Assembly (NCBI GenBank): GCA_035647435.1
Contig: DASRNM010000131.1
Coordinates: forward strand, 1 to 23,814
Direction of reading: 5' to 3'
DNA: 23,814 bases
Origin: JAAZFZ01 sp035647435
GTDB taxonomy: Bacteria; Bacillota; Clostridia; Oscillospirales; Acutalibacteraceae
Positions 14,695 through 22,144 of this stretch are shown here, piece after piece. The notes below the pieces were generated by a model that made no database searches, had not been told where the DNA came from, and saw only the letters and a program-made list of their open reading frames with translations. A program made the translations under genes and the position numbers. Every line of letters starts with the position of its first letter. Position 1 is the first letter of the stretch.

Positions 14695-14717
14695 AAAAAG
14701 CTGATAAAAATTTATCA
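14695..14717 (-). terminator. Weak AT-rich hairpin after the lipoprotein gene
   Basis: TGATAAA and TTTATCA arms (14702-14708 and 14711-14717) with a 2-nt loop, overlapping the lipoprotein stop codon and followed on the minus strand by GCTTTTTC. The stem is AT-only apart from the outer pair, so termination is probably weak. The endoA promoter follows directly. Confidence 0.35.
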
Positions 14718-15227
14718 AATTTTTTGAAAGTTTTTAAAAACAATCGTCAAATCCATTGATGGGACGGAAAAGTATTCAAAAAAGCCTGTGGTGTTGTTCT
14801 GCTTTAAAATAAAACTTCCTGACGAGTTCAAACCTTTGTATTCCCATGAGTCCTCACATTGGGTAACAGTTATATCTGTATCAGTGACAACTGTTTCAAA
14901 AGCATTGATAAGCTCTGTGCCAAAGGCTGTTTGAGGGAACCTTGCAAAGTCCATTGCAAAACTTAGGCCTTCGTATGTAACCGTGCAGGTGCTTCCCATA
15001 AACTCTAAAATAAGGCCATTGATTGAGTTTGGCGAAATCATTTCAAACTTATTTGAAGCCAAAGTTTCACACACCCAATGCGCTGTGATTTCTGATTCAT
15101 TGAATCTGATCTCTAAATCTGTTTCGAAGCTTTGAGGGAATGTCGGTGGAGTTTTATCTGCACCTATTTTTGAACATGCAGACAAGCACATAATCGCAGC
15201 CAATAAAAGGACAAGCAATCGTTTCAT
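14715..15227 (-). CDS. Small lipoprotein of unknown function
   Basis: 170-aa exported lipoprotein. The N-terminus MKRLLVLLLAAIMCLSACSK is a lipoprotein signal peptide with lipobox LSAC, giving lipidated Cys18. The mature part is beta-strand-rich and acidic (FETDLEIRFNESEITAHWVCE, LILEFMGSTCTVTYEGLSF, GFFEYFSVPSMDLTIVFKNF), which suggests a LolA/LppX-like half-barrel, though this is inference from pattern only. In Bacillus a lipoprotein gene (ydcC) precedes alr and endoA, so position agrees with a functional relative, but I cannot claim homology. It starts 11 nt after nnr, with GGGTGAT as ribosome-binding site. Confidence 0.85.
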   Translation of the reverse strand: MKRLLVLLLAAIMCLSACSKIGADKTPPTFPQSFETDLEIRFNESEITAHWVCETLASNKFEMISPNSINGLILEFMGSTCTVTYEGLSFAMDFARFPQTAFGTELINAFETVVTDTDITVTQCEDSWEYKGLNSSGSFILKQNNTTGFFEYFSVPSMDLTIVFKNFQKI

Positions 15228-15238
15228 TTAATCACCCA

Positions 15239-16786
15239 TTATTCAAATTTCGAAAGCAGCAGGGGTAACAGCTCACAACACAACGAAGGGGTTAAACCAC
15301 GCTGTGAATATTCATTGGCAACATAATCTCCGACAGCACCGTGAATATAAACCGCACTTACGGCAGCATCGAAAACAGGCATACCTTGAGCTGTAAAGGA
15401 GGCTATTATACCAGCTAAAAGGTCACCGCTGCCTCCGCACGCCATGCCAGGGTTTCCGGTAGTGTTGACATATACAAAATCACTGTCGGGAGCCGCAACA
15501 ACGGTGTTTGCTCCTTTTAAAACAATCACTGCCCCACTTCTGTTTGCAAATAGTTTTGCAGTCTTAACCCTGTCGTTCTGAATATTGTCAACCGTTAGCC
15601 CTGTGAGTGCTGACATTTCTCCTGGGTGCGGTGTCAATATCATTGGAACTCCTGCTGCTTTCAATATATCTATATTTTTAGATACAGCATTTATTCCATC
15701 AGCATCTAATATTATAGGGCAATCGGCATATTGCAACACATTTTTCACAATCTCTCTTGTATCCTGGCTCAAGCCTAAACCGCAACCAATGAGCAATGCT
15801 GTTACTTTTTTCATTGCCTTGCGAAGTTCAGGTAGAGCTAAAACATTAATCATGCCCTCGTTATTTGTTTTTAAAGGCATCAATATAGGCTCTGTGAGCT
15901 TTGCCGCTATTGCAGGGTAGGCTTTGTCTGGAAAAGCTGCTGTAACAAGCCCTGCCCCGCTGTTGACTGCACCTTTAGCAGCGAGAACGGCAGCACCTTG
16001 ATAGTTGACGCTACCGCAGATATTCAATAAATGTCCATAGCTTCCTTTATGGGAAAGTGGGTCTCTTTCAATAAACTTTTGCTTTATTTCTGTTTCATCA
16101 AGAGTGAAAATACCTTTATTTTCAATAGCATCGTAGCACTTTTCATCAATGCCGATTTTTGCTATCTTCACTTTACCGCAGCAAAGGGATGCAGGCAAGA
16201 ACACATGAGCTTTTTTAAGTGCTGATATAGCTATTGTCATATCGGCTTTAAAGCAATCAGAATTAACCTCGCTGCTGTCGCATGTAATCCCGCTCGGAAT
16301 ATCAACCGCAACCTTATGGCCGTTTGAGAGGTTCATCACACTTATCAGTTCTTTAAGCTCACCCTCGATTTTTCCAATAAAACCAAAACCAAAAATGGCA
16401 TCAACAATAATATGCGATTTATTTAAAACATTGTGTACATTAACCTTCTCATAACGGTAATCATATAAGTGTATATTGAGCACTTTTAATCTGTTGAGCA
16501 TTTCAATGGATTCTAATGCCGCAGGGTTTCCCATTGCCATTATCACATTGACATTGCAACCGTATTCGCACAGCTTTCTTGCAATAACAAAACCGTCACC
16601 GCCGTTTTTTCCTTTGCCACAAACGACAGAAACAATTTCTCCTTTGCAATAATTTTCAATAATGTCATCTCTAATGATTTTTGCGCAAGTTGCACCTGCG
16701 TTTTCCATCATTCTATTGTATTCAAAACCGTTTTGAAATGCTCTGCGTTCGACCATTTTCATTTGCTCGGCTGTTATTATTCTCAT
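15239..16786 (-). CDS. nnr: Bifunctional NAD(P)H-hydrate epimerase / ADP-dependent dehydratase
   Basis: 515-aa fusion that repairs hydrated NAD(P)H. The N-terminal YjeF_N domain (about 1-215) is the epimerase that interconverts R- and S-NAD(P)HX; its nucleotide loop is GKGKNGGDG (57-65) and VDIPSG (161-166) is typical. The C-terminal ribokinase-like domain (about 235-515) is the ADP-dependent (S)-NAD(P)HX dehydratase; TPHPGE (385-390), VLKGANTVV and NTTGNPGMACGGSGD (441-455) line the nucleotide and catalytic site, with D455 expected to be the catalytic Asp. Both halves look complete. The ATG at 16786 follows GGAGGTG. It is first in the unit with the lipoprotein gene, and is divergent from the T-box/pheST unit. 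Confidence 0.95.
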   Translation of the reverse strand: MRIITAEQMKMVERRAFQNGFEYNRMMENAGATCAKIIRDDIIENYCKGEIVSVVCGKGKNGGDGFVIARKLCEYGCNVNVIMAMGNPAALESIEMLNRLKVLNIHLYDYRYEKVNVHNVLNKSHIIVDAIFGFGFIGKIEGELKELISVMNLSNGHKVAVDIPSGITCDSSEVNSDCFKADMTIAISALKKAHVFLPASLCCGKVKIAKIGIDEKCYDAIENKGIFTLDETEIKQKFIERDPLSHKGSYGHLLNICGSVNYQGAAVLAAKGAVNSGAGLVTAAFPDKAYPAIAAKLTEPILMPLKTNNEGMINVLALPELRKAMKKVTALLIGCGLGLSQDTREIVKNVLQYADCPIILDADGINAVSKNIDILKAAGVPMILTPHPGEMSALTGLTVDNIQNDRVKTAKLFANRSGAVIVLKGANTVVAAPDSDFVYVNTTGNPGMACGGSGDLLAGIIASFTAQGMPVFDAAVSAVYIHGAVGDYVANEYSQRGLTPSLCCELLPLLLSKFE

Positions 16787-16805
16787 TTAAACACCTCCAT
16801 TTAAA

Positions 16806-16834
16806 ATTCTATCACCCATAATAATTATTAGCAA
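16806..16834 (-). promoter_or_regulatory. Putative promoter of nnr
   Basis: Minus-strand TTGCTA (16829-16834), 17-bp spacer, TAGAAT (16806-16811), about 20 nt before the nnr start codon. Matches are moderate. It lies back to back with the pheST promoter in a 461-nt divergent gap. Confidence 0.5.
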
Positions 16835-16884
16835 GCAACTGCTTAATATTTTAATATTTATTCTAAAAAATATGTGTAAAATTA

Positions 16885-16913
16885 TTGCAAATTAAATTTT
16901 GTTATGATATAAT
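16885..16913 (+). promoter_or_regulatory. Promoter of the T-box-pheST transcript
   Basis: TTGCAA (16885-16890), 17-bp spacer, TATAAT (16908-16913). The transcript should start near 16920, just before the T-box leader. Confidence 0.8.
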
Positions 16914-16919
16914 TGCATT

Positions 16920-17184
16920 TGATTTAAACGCATTGATGAAGAGAGTAAACTTTGCGGTTGGGCGGCCAGAGAGAGTGCTATAAGCTGGAATGCACTTGCG
17001 TTCATGCATTGTTGAAGTTCACTTCGGAGCGGTGCTGCTGAAACTTAGGCTGTAGGCGGCAACGGGGCACAACCGTTATTTGTGAACCACACCATCGAGT
17101 GTGAAAGTGTTTGCCAAATGGCAAAAATGCAGGGTGGTACCGCGGAGTTAACCTTCGTCCCTCACTTAGGGGCGGAGGTTTTTT
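16920..17184 (+). ncRNA. T-box riboswitch, tRNA-Phe specific (pheS leader)
   Basis: Leader RNA that senses uncharged tRNA and allows transcription of pheST when Phe-tRNA is short. The conserved T-box AGGGTGGTACCGCGG is at 17131-17145, followed by a terminator hairpin. Stem I starts near 16936 with GAAGAGAGTA; its AGTA side faces GAAGTTCA at 17014-17021, so the specifier codon is TTC at 17018-17020, matching Phe. GAAG at the stem base can pair with CTTC just after the specifier. The antiterminator bulge reads UGGU, whose last base pairs with an A discriminator, as expected for tRNA-Phe. The secondary structure was read by eye; middle elements (Stem II, pseudoknot, Stem III) were not drawn in full. 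Confidence 0.95.
17150..17184 (+). terminator. T-box-controlled intrinsic terminator
   Basis: 13-bp stem including two G-U pairs (AACCTTCGTCCCT 17150-17162, AGGGGCGGAGGTT 17168-17180), 5-nt loop CACTT, then a T run to 17184. Its left arm is the region the T-box sequence can capture to form the alternative antiterminator when uncharged tRNA-Phe is bound. Confidence 0.93.
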
Positions 17185-17247
17185 ATATTGTATTTTAAAT
17201 TATGAGATTAATTCGAGCAAAAATTCAATTAGGGAAGGATAATTTAA

Positions 17248-18267
17248 ATGAAAGAACAACTTGAGGCTATGCGCAGTGCAGTCAGCGAGAAAATTTTAAA
17301 AATAAGCGCTCGTGCCGATTTGGAAGCCTTGCGTGTTGAATACCTCGGTAAAAAAGGACAGCTCACATCTATTCTCAAACAAATGGGCAAGCTCTCTCCT
17401 CAAGAAAGGCCTGTTATGGGGCAACTTGCGAATGAAGTCAGGCAACAACTTGAGAGTTTAATTGCTGAACATTCTGAAAAAATCAAAGCGTTAGAAACAG
17501 AGAAAAAGCTTAAAGAAGAAAAAATCGATGTTACAATCCCCGGCGAAAAATATACTCTCGGTCACAAGCATCCCCTTTCAATAGTTTTGGATGAGGTTAA
17601 GGATATTTTTCTCGGCATGGGCTTTGATATTGCCACAGGCCCCGAAATTGAATGGGATTATTATAACTTCGAGGCGTTGAATATACCTAAAGACCATCCA
17701 TCAAGAGACACACAGGACACTTTCTATATCACTGAAAACATGTTACTTAGAACTCAGACATCACCGGTTCAAATTCGTGTTATGGAAAAACAGGCTCCTC
17801 CTATAAGGATTATTGCTCCGGGAAGAGTTTATCGTTCAGATGCTGTTGACGCAACACATTCCCCTTTATTTCACCAGGTTGAAGGCCTTGTAATTGACAA
17901 GGGAATAACAATGGGCGACTTAAAGGGTTGCCTAGAAGCGTTTGCAAAAAGACTCTATGGCGATAATACAAAAATTCGTTTACGCCCTCATCATTTCCCT
18001 TTCACTGAGCCATCATGTGAGATTGATGTTTCATGCTTCCGATGTGGTGGAAAAGGTTGCTCGATGTGCAAAGGCGAAGGCTGGATAGAAATCCTTGGTG
18101 CGGGCATGGTGCACCCGAAGGTGCTTAAATGCGGAGAAATTGATCCAGAGGAATACAGTGGTTTTGCTTTTGGTGTCGGCCTTGAACGTTTGACAATGTT
18201 TAGGTTTCAGATTGATGATATGCGACTGTTGTTCGAAAATGATCAGAAGTTTCTCAATCAATTTTAA
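17248..18267 (+). CDS. pheS: Phenylalanine-tRNA ligase alpha subunit
   Basis: 339-aa catalytic subunit of the alpha2-beta2 enzyme that charges tRNA-Phe. An N-terminal coiled coil (about 1-90) binds tRNA, followed by the class II catalytic core. Core motifs: LLRTQTSPVQIRVM, then GRVYRSDAVDATHSPLFHQ (motif 2 region), and FGVGLERLTMFRF (motif 3). The CFRCGGKGCSMCKGEGW insertion with four Cys, a possible metal site, is common in Firmicutes PheS. The ATG at 17248 follows AAGGA. It is controlled by the upstream Phe T-box and is 15 nt ahead of pheT. Confidence 0.98.
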   Translation: MKEQLEAMRSAVSEKILKISARADLEALRVEYLGKKGQLTSILKQMGKLSPQERPVMGQLANEVRQQLESLIAEHSEKIKALETEKKLKEEKIDVTIPGEKYTLGHKHPLSIVLDEVKDIFLGMGFDIATGPEIEWDYYNFEALNIPKDHPSRDTQDTFYITENMLLRTQTSPVQIRVMEKQAPPIRIIAPGRVYRSDAVDATHSPLFHQVEGLVIDKGITMGDLKGCLEAFAKRLYGDNTKIRLRPHHFPFTEPSCEIDVSCFRCGGKGCSMCKGEGWIEILGAGMVHPKVLKCGEIDPEEYSGFAFGVGLERLTMFRFQIDDMRLLFENDQKFLNQF

Positions 18268-18282
18268 TTGGAGGTGTATTAA

Positions 18283-20664
18283 ATGATTTTGTCAAAAAAA
18301 TGGTTAAACGACTATGTAAAAATAAATGTTAGTGATAAAGAATTTGCAGACACAATGACAATGACGGGCTCAAAGGTTGAGGGTTATTGCCAAGAAGGTG
18401 CTCAGTTGAAAAACATTGTTGTCGGAAAAGTTGTTTCACTTGAAGTTCACCCTGATTCCGACCATATGTGGGTTTGCAAGATAGAAATCGGTGAAAATAA
18501 AACAGTTCAAATTGTGTCGGGAGCGCAAAACCTAAAGGTTGACGTTTATGTTCCTGTTGCTCTTGACAATTCTGTTGTTTTTGGTGGTCAAGAAATTAAA
18601 GCTTGTGCGCTCAGAGGTGTTGAGAGCTACGGTATGCTTTGTTCTCTTGCTGAGCTGGGTTTGACCGTTCATGATTTTCCGAACGCAATTTCAGATGGTA
18701 TATTTATTTTAGATGATGATTGCGATAAAACTCTAGGAATGGATATAAGACAATCAATCGGCTTGAATGATGTTGTAACCGAATTTGAAATTACCCCTAA
18801 CAGGCCTGATTGCCTTAGCGTTGTCGGCCTTGCCCGTGAGGCTGCTGCAAGCTTCAATGTTTCGTTAAACGTAGCCAAACCGGCTGTAAAGCCGAGCAAA
18901 GGCGATGTAAGCAAGCTTTTGAAGGTTAGAATAGATGATTCTGAAAAATGTAGCCGTTATATCGGTGCAGTTGTTGAAAATGTTAGAATTGCACCCTCCC
19001 CTCTTTGGCTAAGAGAGCGTTTGAGAGCGAGCGGTGTTAGACCTATTAACAACATTGTTGATATTACAAATTATGTTATGCTTGAATATGGTCAACCAAT
19101 GCATGCATTTGATTTGAGATATTTAGAAGGCAATCAAGTAATTGTGAGAACAGCCAACGAAGACGAAACCATAACTACACTTGATGGCACTGACAGAAAA
19201 CTTGACACGGAAATGCTTGTCATTGCCGACGAAAAGAAGCCTGTTGCCATAGCCGGCGTTATGGGTGGCGAATACAGCGGGATTATGGAAGACACCAATA
19301 CAATTGTTTTCGAATCTGCATGCTTTAACGGCGCAAGTGTTCGCAGAACCTCAAAGAAGCTTGGCATGAGAACAGAGGCTTCTGGCCGCTTTGAAAAACA
19401 GCTTGACCCCGAAAATTGTTTGACGTGTCTTAATCGTGCACTTGAGCTTGTTCAATTGCTCAACGCAGGTGATGTCATAAATGGTGTTGTTGATTGCAAC
19501 TGTATTGATTCACAAGAGACAATTCTTCCTTTCGATTGGAAATGGGTTAACAATTTTGTGGGTATTGATGTCAAGGCTGATGCTCAAAAAGAAATTCTCG
19601 AGAAGCTTGAATTTAAAGTTGAGAATGATTTGATAAAAGTGCCTTCATTTAGAGGAGATGTTAATCATCTTGCAGACATTTCTGAAGAAATTGCAAGATT
19701 CTACGGATATGAAAATATACCTAACCGTCCTCTTTCGGGTGTTGCGAATGCTAAACTGACAGATGAACAAGTCTTGCAAAACCTTATCAGTGAAACATTG
19801 CTTTCATGCGGTTTGTCGGAAATTTCAACTTATTCATTCATAAGCCCGAAAGCATATAATAAAATTAATTTACCTGAGGATAGCGAAAAACGCAACTGTG
19901 TTGTTATTACAAACCCCTTAGGAGAAGACACGAGCGTTATGAGAACGACTCCTCTCCCCTCACTTCTTGACGTGCTTGCACGCAACTATAACAATAGAAA
20001 TGAAAACATTAAAGTTTTTGAGTTAGCAACGGTTTATTTTTCGCAGGGAACAAAGAAATTGCCTGTTGAAAACCAGATAATTTCCATTGGAATGTACGGT
20101 GATGACTGTAACTTTTATAGCGTTAAAGGTGTAGTCGAGGAGCTAATCTGTCAGACGGGTATTGACAGCTATGATATTGAAGTGTTGACAAACGACAGCT
20201 CTCTTCACCCTGGCCGTGCGGCAAAACTTTTGCTCAATGGTGAAGAGCTTGCAACTATCGGGGAAATACACCCTGCAGTTCTTGACAACTACGGCTTTGA
20301 CACAAGGGTATATGTTGCACTTGTGAAATTTGAAACTATTCAAAAAAATAGGAATACAATAAAAAGATATAAGCCTCTACCTAAATTCCCAGCTATAAAC
20401 AGGGACCTTGCGTTTGTGTGCGACAAAGAGATTACTGTTTTAAAGCTTGAAAAAACCATCAGTAAAGCTATCGGCGATGTTCTCGAAAGCATTAGCTTGT
20501 TCGATGTTTATGAAGGTGAGCAAATTACTCAGGGCAAAAAGAGTGTTGCTTTTAATATCCGCCTTCGTTCCGATGAACGCACGCTTAAAGATGATGAGGC
20601 GGACTCTGCGGTTAAACGAGCAGTTGAAGCATTGTCTGAGTTAGGCATTAGCTTGAGAGGATAG
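18283..20664 (+). CDS. pheT: Phenylalanine-tRNA ligase beta subunit
   Basis: 793-aa beta subunit, the usual length. Domains in order: N-terminal extension, EMAP-like tRNA-binding domain (about 40-150, with HPDSDHMWVCKIEIG), B3/B4 editing domain (about 205-380, including INNIVDITNYVMLEYGQPMHAFD and SGRFEKQLDPE), B5 domain (about 400-470), the inactive class II-like core, and a C-terminal ferredoxin-fold anticodon-binding domain (about 700-793, from YKPLPKFPAINRDLAFV). The beta subunit removes Tyr misattached to tRNA-Phe. The ATG at 18283 follows TTGGAGGTG. It is cotranscribed with pheS; no clear terminator follows, so some read-through into ireB is possible. Confidence 0.98.
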   Translation: MILSKKWLNDYVKINVSDKEFADTMTMTGSKVEGYCQEGAQLKNIVVGKVVSLEVHPDSDHMWVCKIEIGENKTVQIVSGAQNLKVDVYVPVALDNSVVFGGQEIKACALRGVESYGMLCSLAELGLTVHDFPNAISDGIFILDDDCDKTLGMDIRQSIGLNDVVTEFEITPNRPDCLSVVGLAREAAASFNVSLNVAKPAVKPSKGDVSKLLKVRIDDSEKCSRYIGAVVENVRIAPSPLWLRERLRASGVRPINNIVDITNYVMLEYGQPMHAFDLRYLEGNQVIVRTANEDETITTLDGTDRKLDTEMLVIADEKKPVAIAGVMGGEYSGIMEDTNTIVFESACFNGASVRRTSKKLGMRTEASGRFEKQLDPENCLTCLNRALELVQLLNAGDVINGVVDCNCIDSQETILPFDWKWVNNFVGIDVKADAQKEILEKLEFKVENDLIKVPSFRGDVNHLADISEEIARFYGYENIPNRPLSGVANAKLTDEQVLQNLISETLLSCGLSEISTYSFISPKAYNKINLPEDSEKRNCVVITNPLGEDTSVMRTTPLPSLLDVLARNYNNRNENIKVFELATVYFSQGTKKLPVENQIISIGMYGDDCNFYSVKGVVEELICQTGIDSYDIEVLTNDSSLHPGRAAKLLLNGEELATIGEIHPAVLDNYGFDTRVYVALVKFETIQKNRNTIKRYKPLPKFPAINRDLAFVCDKEITVLKLEKTISKAIGDVLESISLFDVYEGEQITQGKKSVAFNIRLRSDERTLKDDEADSAVKRAVEALSELGISLRG

Positions 20665-20691
20665 ATTTTAGGAGCAATGTTGATTTTTGCA

Positions 20692-20720
20692 TTGTAATGT
20701 TCTAATGTTTAGTGTATAAT
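20692..20720 (+). promoter_or_regulatory. Promoter of ireB
   Basis: TTGTAA (20692-20697), 17-bp spacer, TATAAT (20715-20720), in the 85-nt gap after pheT. The transcript would begin near 20727, directly before the AGGAGGTG ribosome-binding site. Confidence 0.75.
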
Positions 20721-20749
20721 AAAACTACCTTTATTAGGAGGTGCTTAAT

Positions 20750-20995
20750 ATGATCGATAAGACAATACAATTCTCAATCAAAGATGAGCATGAGCAGGAA
20801 ATGCGAAGGATTCTTCTCACGGTATACGATGCCTTGCTTGAAAAGGGCTATAACCCTATCAGTCAAATTGTCGGTTATATTCTGTCAGAAGATCCCACAT
20901 ATATCACTACACACAATAATGCGCGCAGTCTTGTCAGAAAGCTTGACAGAGACGAGTTGCTTCAAGTGCTGGTGAAGGAATATATCAAATCTTAA
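20750..20995 (+). CDS. ireB: IreB family regulatory phosphoprotein (UPF0297)
   Basis: 81-aa protein of the IreB/YrzL family. In Enterococcus IreB is phosphorylated on N-terminal threonines by the PASTA kinase IreK and modulates cell-wall stress and cephalosporin resistance. The typical sequence is present: DKTIQFSI at the N-terminus with Thr5, EKGYNPISQIVGYILSEDPTYITTHNNAR and LVRKLDRDELLQVLVKEYI. The ATG at 20750 has AGGAGGTG 6 nt upstream; a GTG three codons earlier is part of that site. In many Firmicutes this gene sits between alaS and ruvX-yrzB. Here it follows pheT and precedes an unknown gene instead. The PASTA kinase is not in this window. Confidence 0.94.
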   Translation: MIDKTIQFSIKDEHEQEMRRILLTVYDALLEKGYNPISQIVGYILSEDPTYITTHNNARSLVRKLDRDELLQVLVKEYIKS

Positions 20996-21014
20996 GAATG
21001 ATTGGAGCGATTAA

Positions 21015-21320
21015 ATGGCTGAAAACAATAAGAATGGTGAGAAGTTTCTCAACTATAAGGGTAAGCCGCTTGTTCGTAGCGGAAACACCATATATTATGG
21101 CTATATGAGCGACCCGTTTGTAATTGTTATTCAAATTGTTAGCAAAAAGAAGGTTAAAGACCTTGAGATTGCAGACAAAGTGATGATTCAACTTGTTAAC
21201 ACGGACCCTGATGTCCGCCCGCGTGAACGAATTGCTAAAAAGACTGAAAAAAGAGGTCTTTACGACGCAATGGATATTGGAGCAATTTGGTTGCAAAGGG
21301 CACTCGAAAAAGGTGCTTAA
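21015..21320 (+). CDS. Uncharacterised 101-aa protein downstream of ireB
   Basis: 101-aa soluble, basic protein that I do not recognise. It has no signal peptide or membrane segment. Visible blocks are KFLNYKGKPLVRSGNTIYYGYMSDPFVIVIQIV (likely beta-strands), KKVKDLEIADKVMIQLVNTD, a charged PDVRPRERIAKKTEKRGLYD linker and a helix DAMDIGAIWLQRALEKG. The ATG at 21015 is preceded by TTGGAGCGATTAA, and the gene lies 19 nt after ireB on the same strand, so the two are almost certainly cotranscribed. It takes the place where ruvX usually follows ireB but does not look like RuvX or a DUF1292 protein. Ordinary codon use, the ribosome-binding site and the terminator behind it support a real gene; an overlapping minus-strand frame does not. 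Confidence 0.85.
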   Translation: MAENNKNGEKFLNYKGKPLVRSGNTIYYGYMSDPFVIVIQIVSKKKVKDLEIADKVMIQLVNTDPDVRPRERIAKKTEKRGLYDAMDIGAIWLQRALEKGA

Positions 21321-21337
21321 TAAAGCATGAAAAGAAA

Positions 21338-21381
21338 AAAGGAATGGTTTACAGTCTATCTGTTTTCCATTCCTTTATTTT
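21338..21381. terminator. Bidirectional intrinsic terminator
   Basis: Perfect 10-bp outer stem (AAAGGAATGG 21338-21347, CCATTCCTTT 21367-21376) with an inner ACAG/CTGT pairing. On the plus strand it is followed by TTTATTTTTATTATTTT and on the minus strand by CCTTTTTTCTTTT. It can end both the ireB unit and the convergent cwlD-radA unit. Confidence 0.9.
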
Positions 21382-21388
21382 TATTATT

Positions 21389-22132
21389 TTATATCGTCAG
21401 CGGCAAGATTCCCCCTACGTCTATCAAATCCGATGAAAAAAGTGCAATTGTATCAATAGAGTAGTTTTTTAGAAATCCCTTTATTTTATCCGCATCAGAA
21501 TGCTTATTTATATCACCGCAAAATGCCATAAGGTTTTCATCAATCAAACCGCAACAGCCACCGATAAACCCATAGTTGTGTCCCTCAAGTTTAACACTGC
21601 CCTTTTCCACAAGTAAAACATCAATATCATATGGCTTGCAGGAATTATATATCGATAAATCATCGGTGATAATTGCATTTGAATTAACAACACAAATTGA
21701 GCATTTTGAATATCCTTGATTGACATCGAGAATTTCGTACTCCCGTTTTTTAAAATAGTTCAAAATGTTTTGTGAAACTGTTTGAGTGTTTGCAACAATA
21801 TAATCGCCGAAAATAGCAGCATTTAAGGGTGCATCATATGGGTATTTATTTTTTAAATCATTGTGAAGCATTATTGGTTTAAACCCTAAGCCTTCAAGTC
21901 TTTTTGATGCATCATTTTGACAATTTTCAAGAATAATATCTTCTTTGCCAAGATGACAACATAAAATATCGGCATGAGAGTGCAACGGTTTCAACAAGCC
22001 GTTGCATTTTTTTAGTTTAATTGTTTCAATGCCCAACAAATTTAATGATGATTCAAGCTCTGCGTAGTCTCCAATGACTGCAAGCTTAATCTTTGTATTT
22101 GGAATATTTGGTTTTTCAACTGGTGAAAACAA
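21389..22132 (-). CDS. Uncharacterised protein, resembles DUF6873 / GME-fold family
   Basis: 247-aa soluble protein. The segment QGYSKCSICVVNSNAIITDD, followed by DIDVLLVEKGSVKLEGHNYGF, the GGCCGLI turn and MAFCGDINKHSDADKIKGFL, matches my recollection of the DUF6873 family, which is described as having the fold of guanidino-group-modifying enzymes (arginine deiminase/amidinotransferase type). HADILCCHLG (around residue 54) could hold conserved polar residues. No activity is known to me, and the family call rests on pattern memory. The start is uncertain: TTG at 22132 has AAAGGG at 8 nt, while GTG at 22141 has no room for a ribosome-binding site. It follows radA by a few nt, so it is probably cotranscribed and coupled. 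Confidence 0.7.
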   Translation of the reverse strand: MFSPVEKPNIPNTKIKLAVIGDYAELESSLNLLGIETIKLKKCNGLLKPLHSHADILCCHLGKEDIILENCQNDASKRLEGLGFKPIMLHNDLKNKYPYDAPLNAAIFGDYIVANTQTVSQNILNYFKKREYEILDVNQGYSKCSICVVNSNAIITDDLSIYNSCKPYDIDVLLVEKGSVKLEGHNYGFIGGCCGLIDENLMAFCGDINKHSDADKIKGFLKNYSIDTIALFSSDLIDVGGILPLTI

Positions 22133-22144
22133 ATTTAACACCCT

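Noticed and set aside
18001..18120. Four-Cys zinc-finger-like insertion in PheS as a novel feature
   Set aside because: CxxCGGKGCxxC followed by GxGWIEILGxGMVHP is common in Firmicutes PheS proteins.
20665..20749. Terminator between pheT and ireB
   Set aside because: Only a 5-bp CAATG/CATTG pairing could be found, too weak to call. The gap holds a promoter instead.
20985..21296. 103-codon minus-strand open frame antisense to the 101-aa gene after ireB
   Set aside because: The plus-strand frame has a ribosome-binding site, operon spacing with ireB and a terminator. The minus-strand frame has low-complexity hydrophobic and Asn-rich sequence and no start signals.
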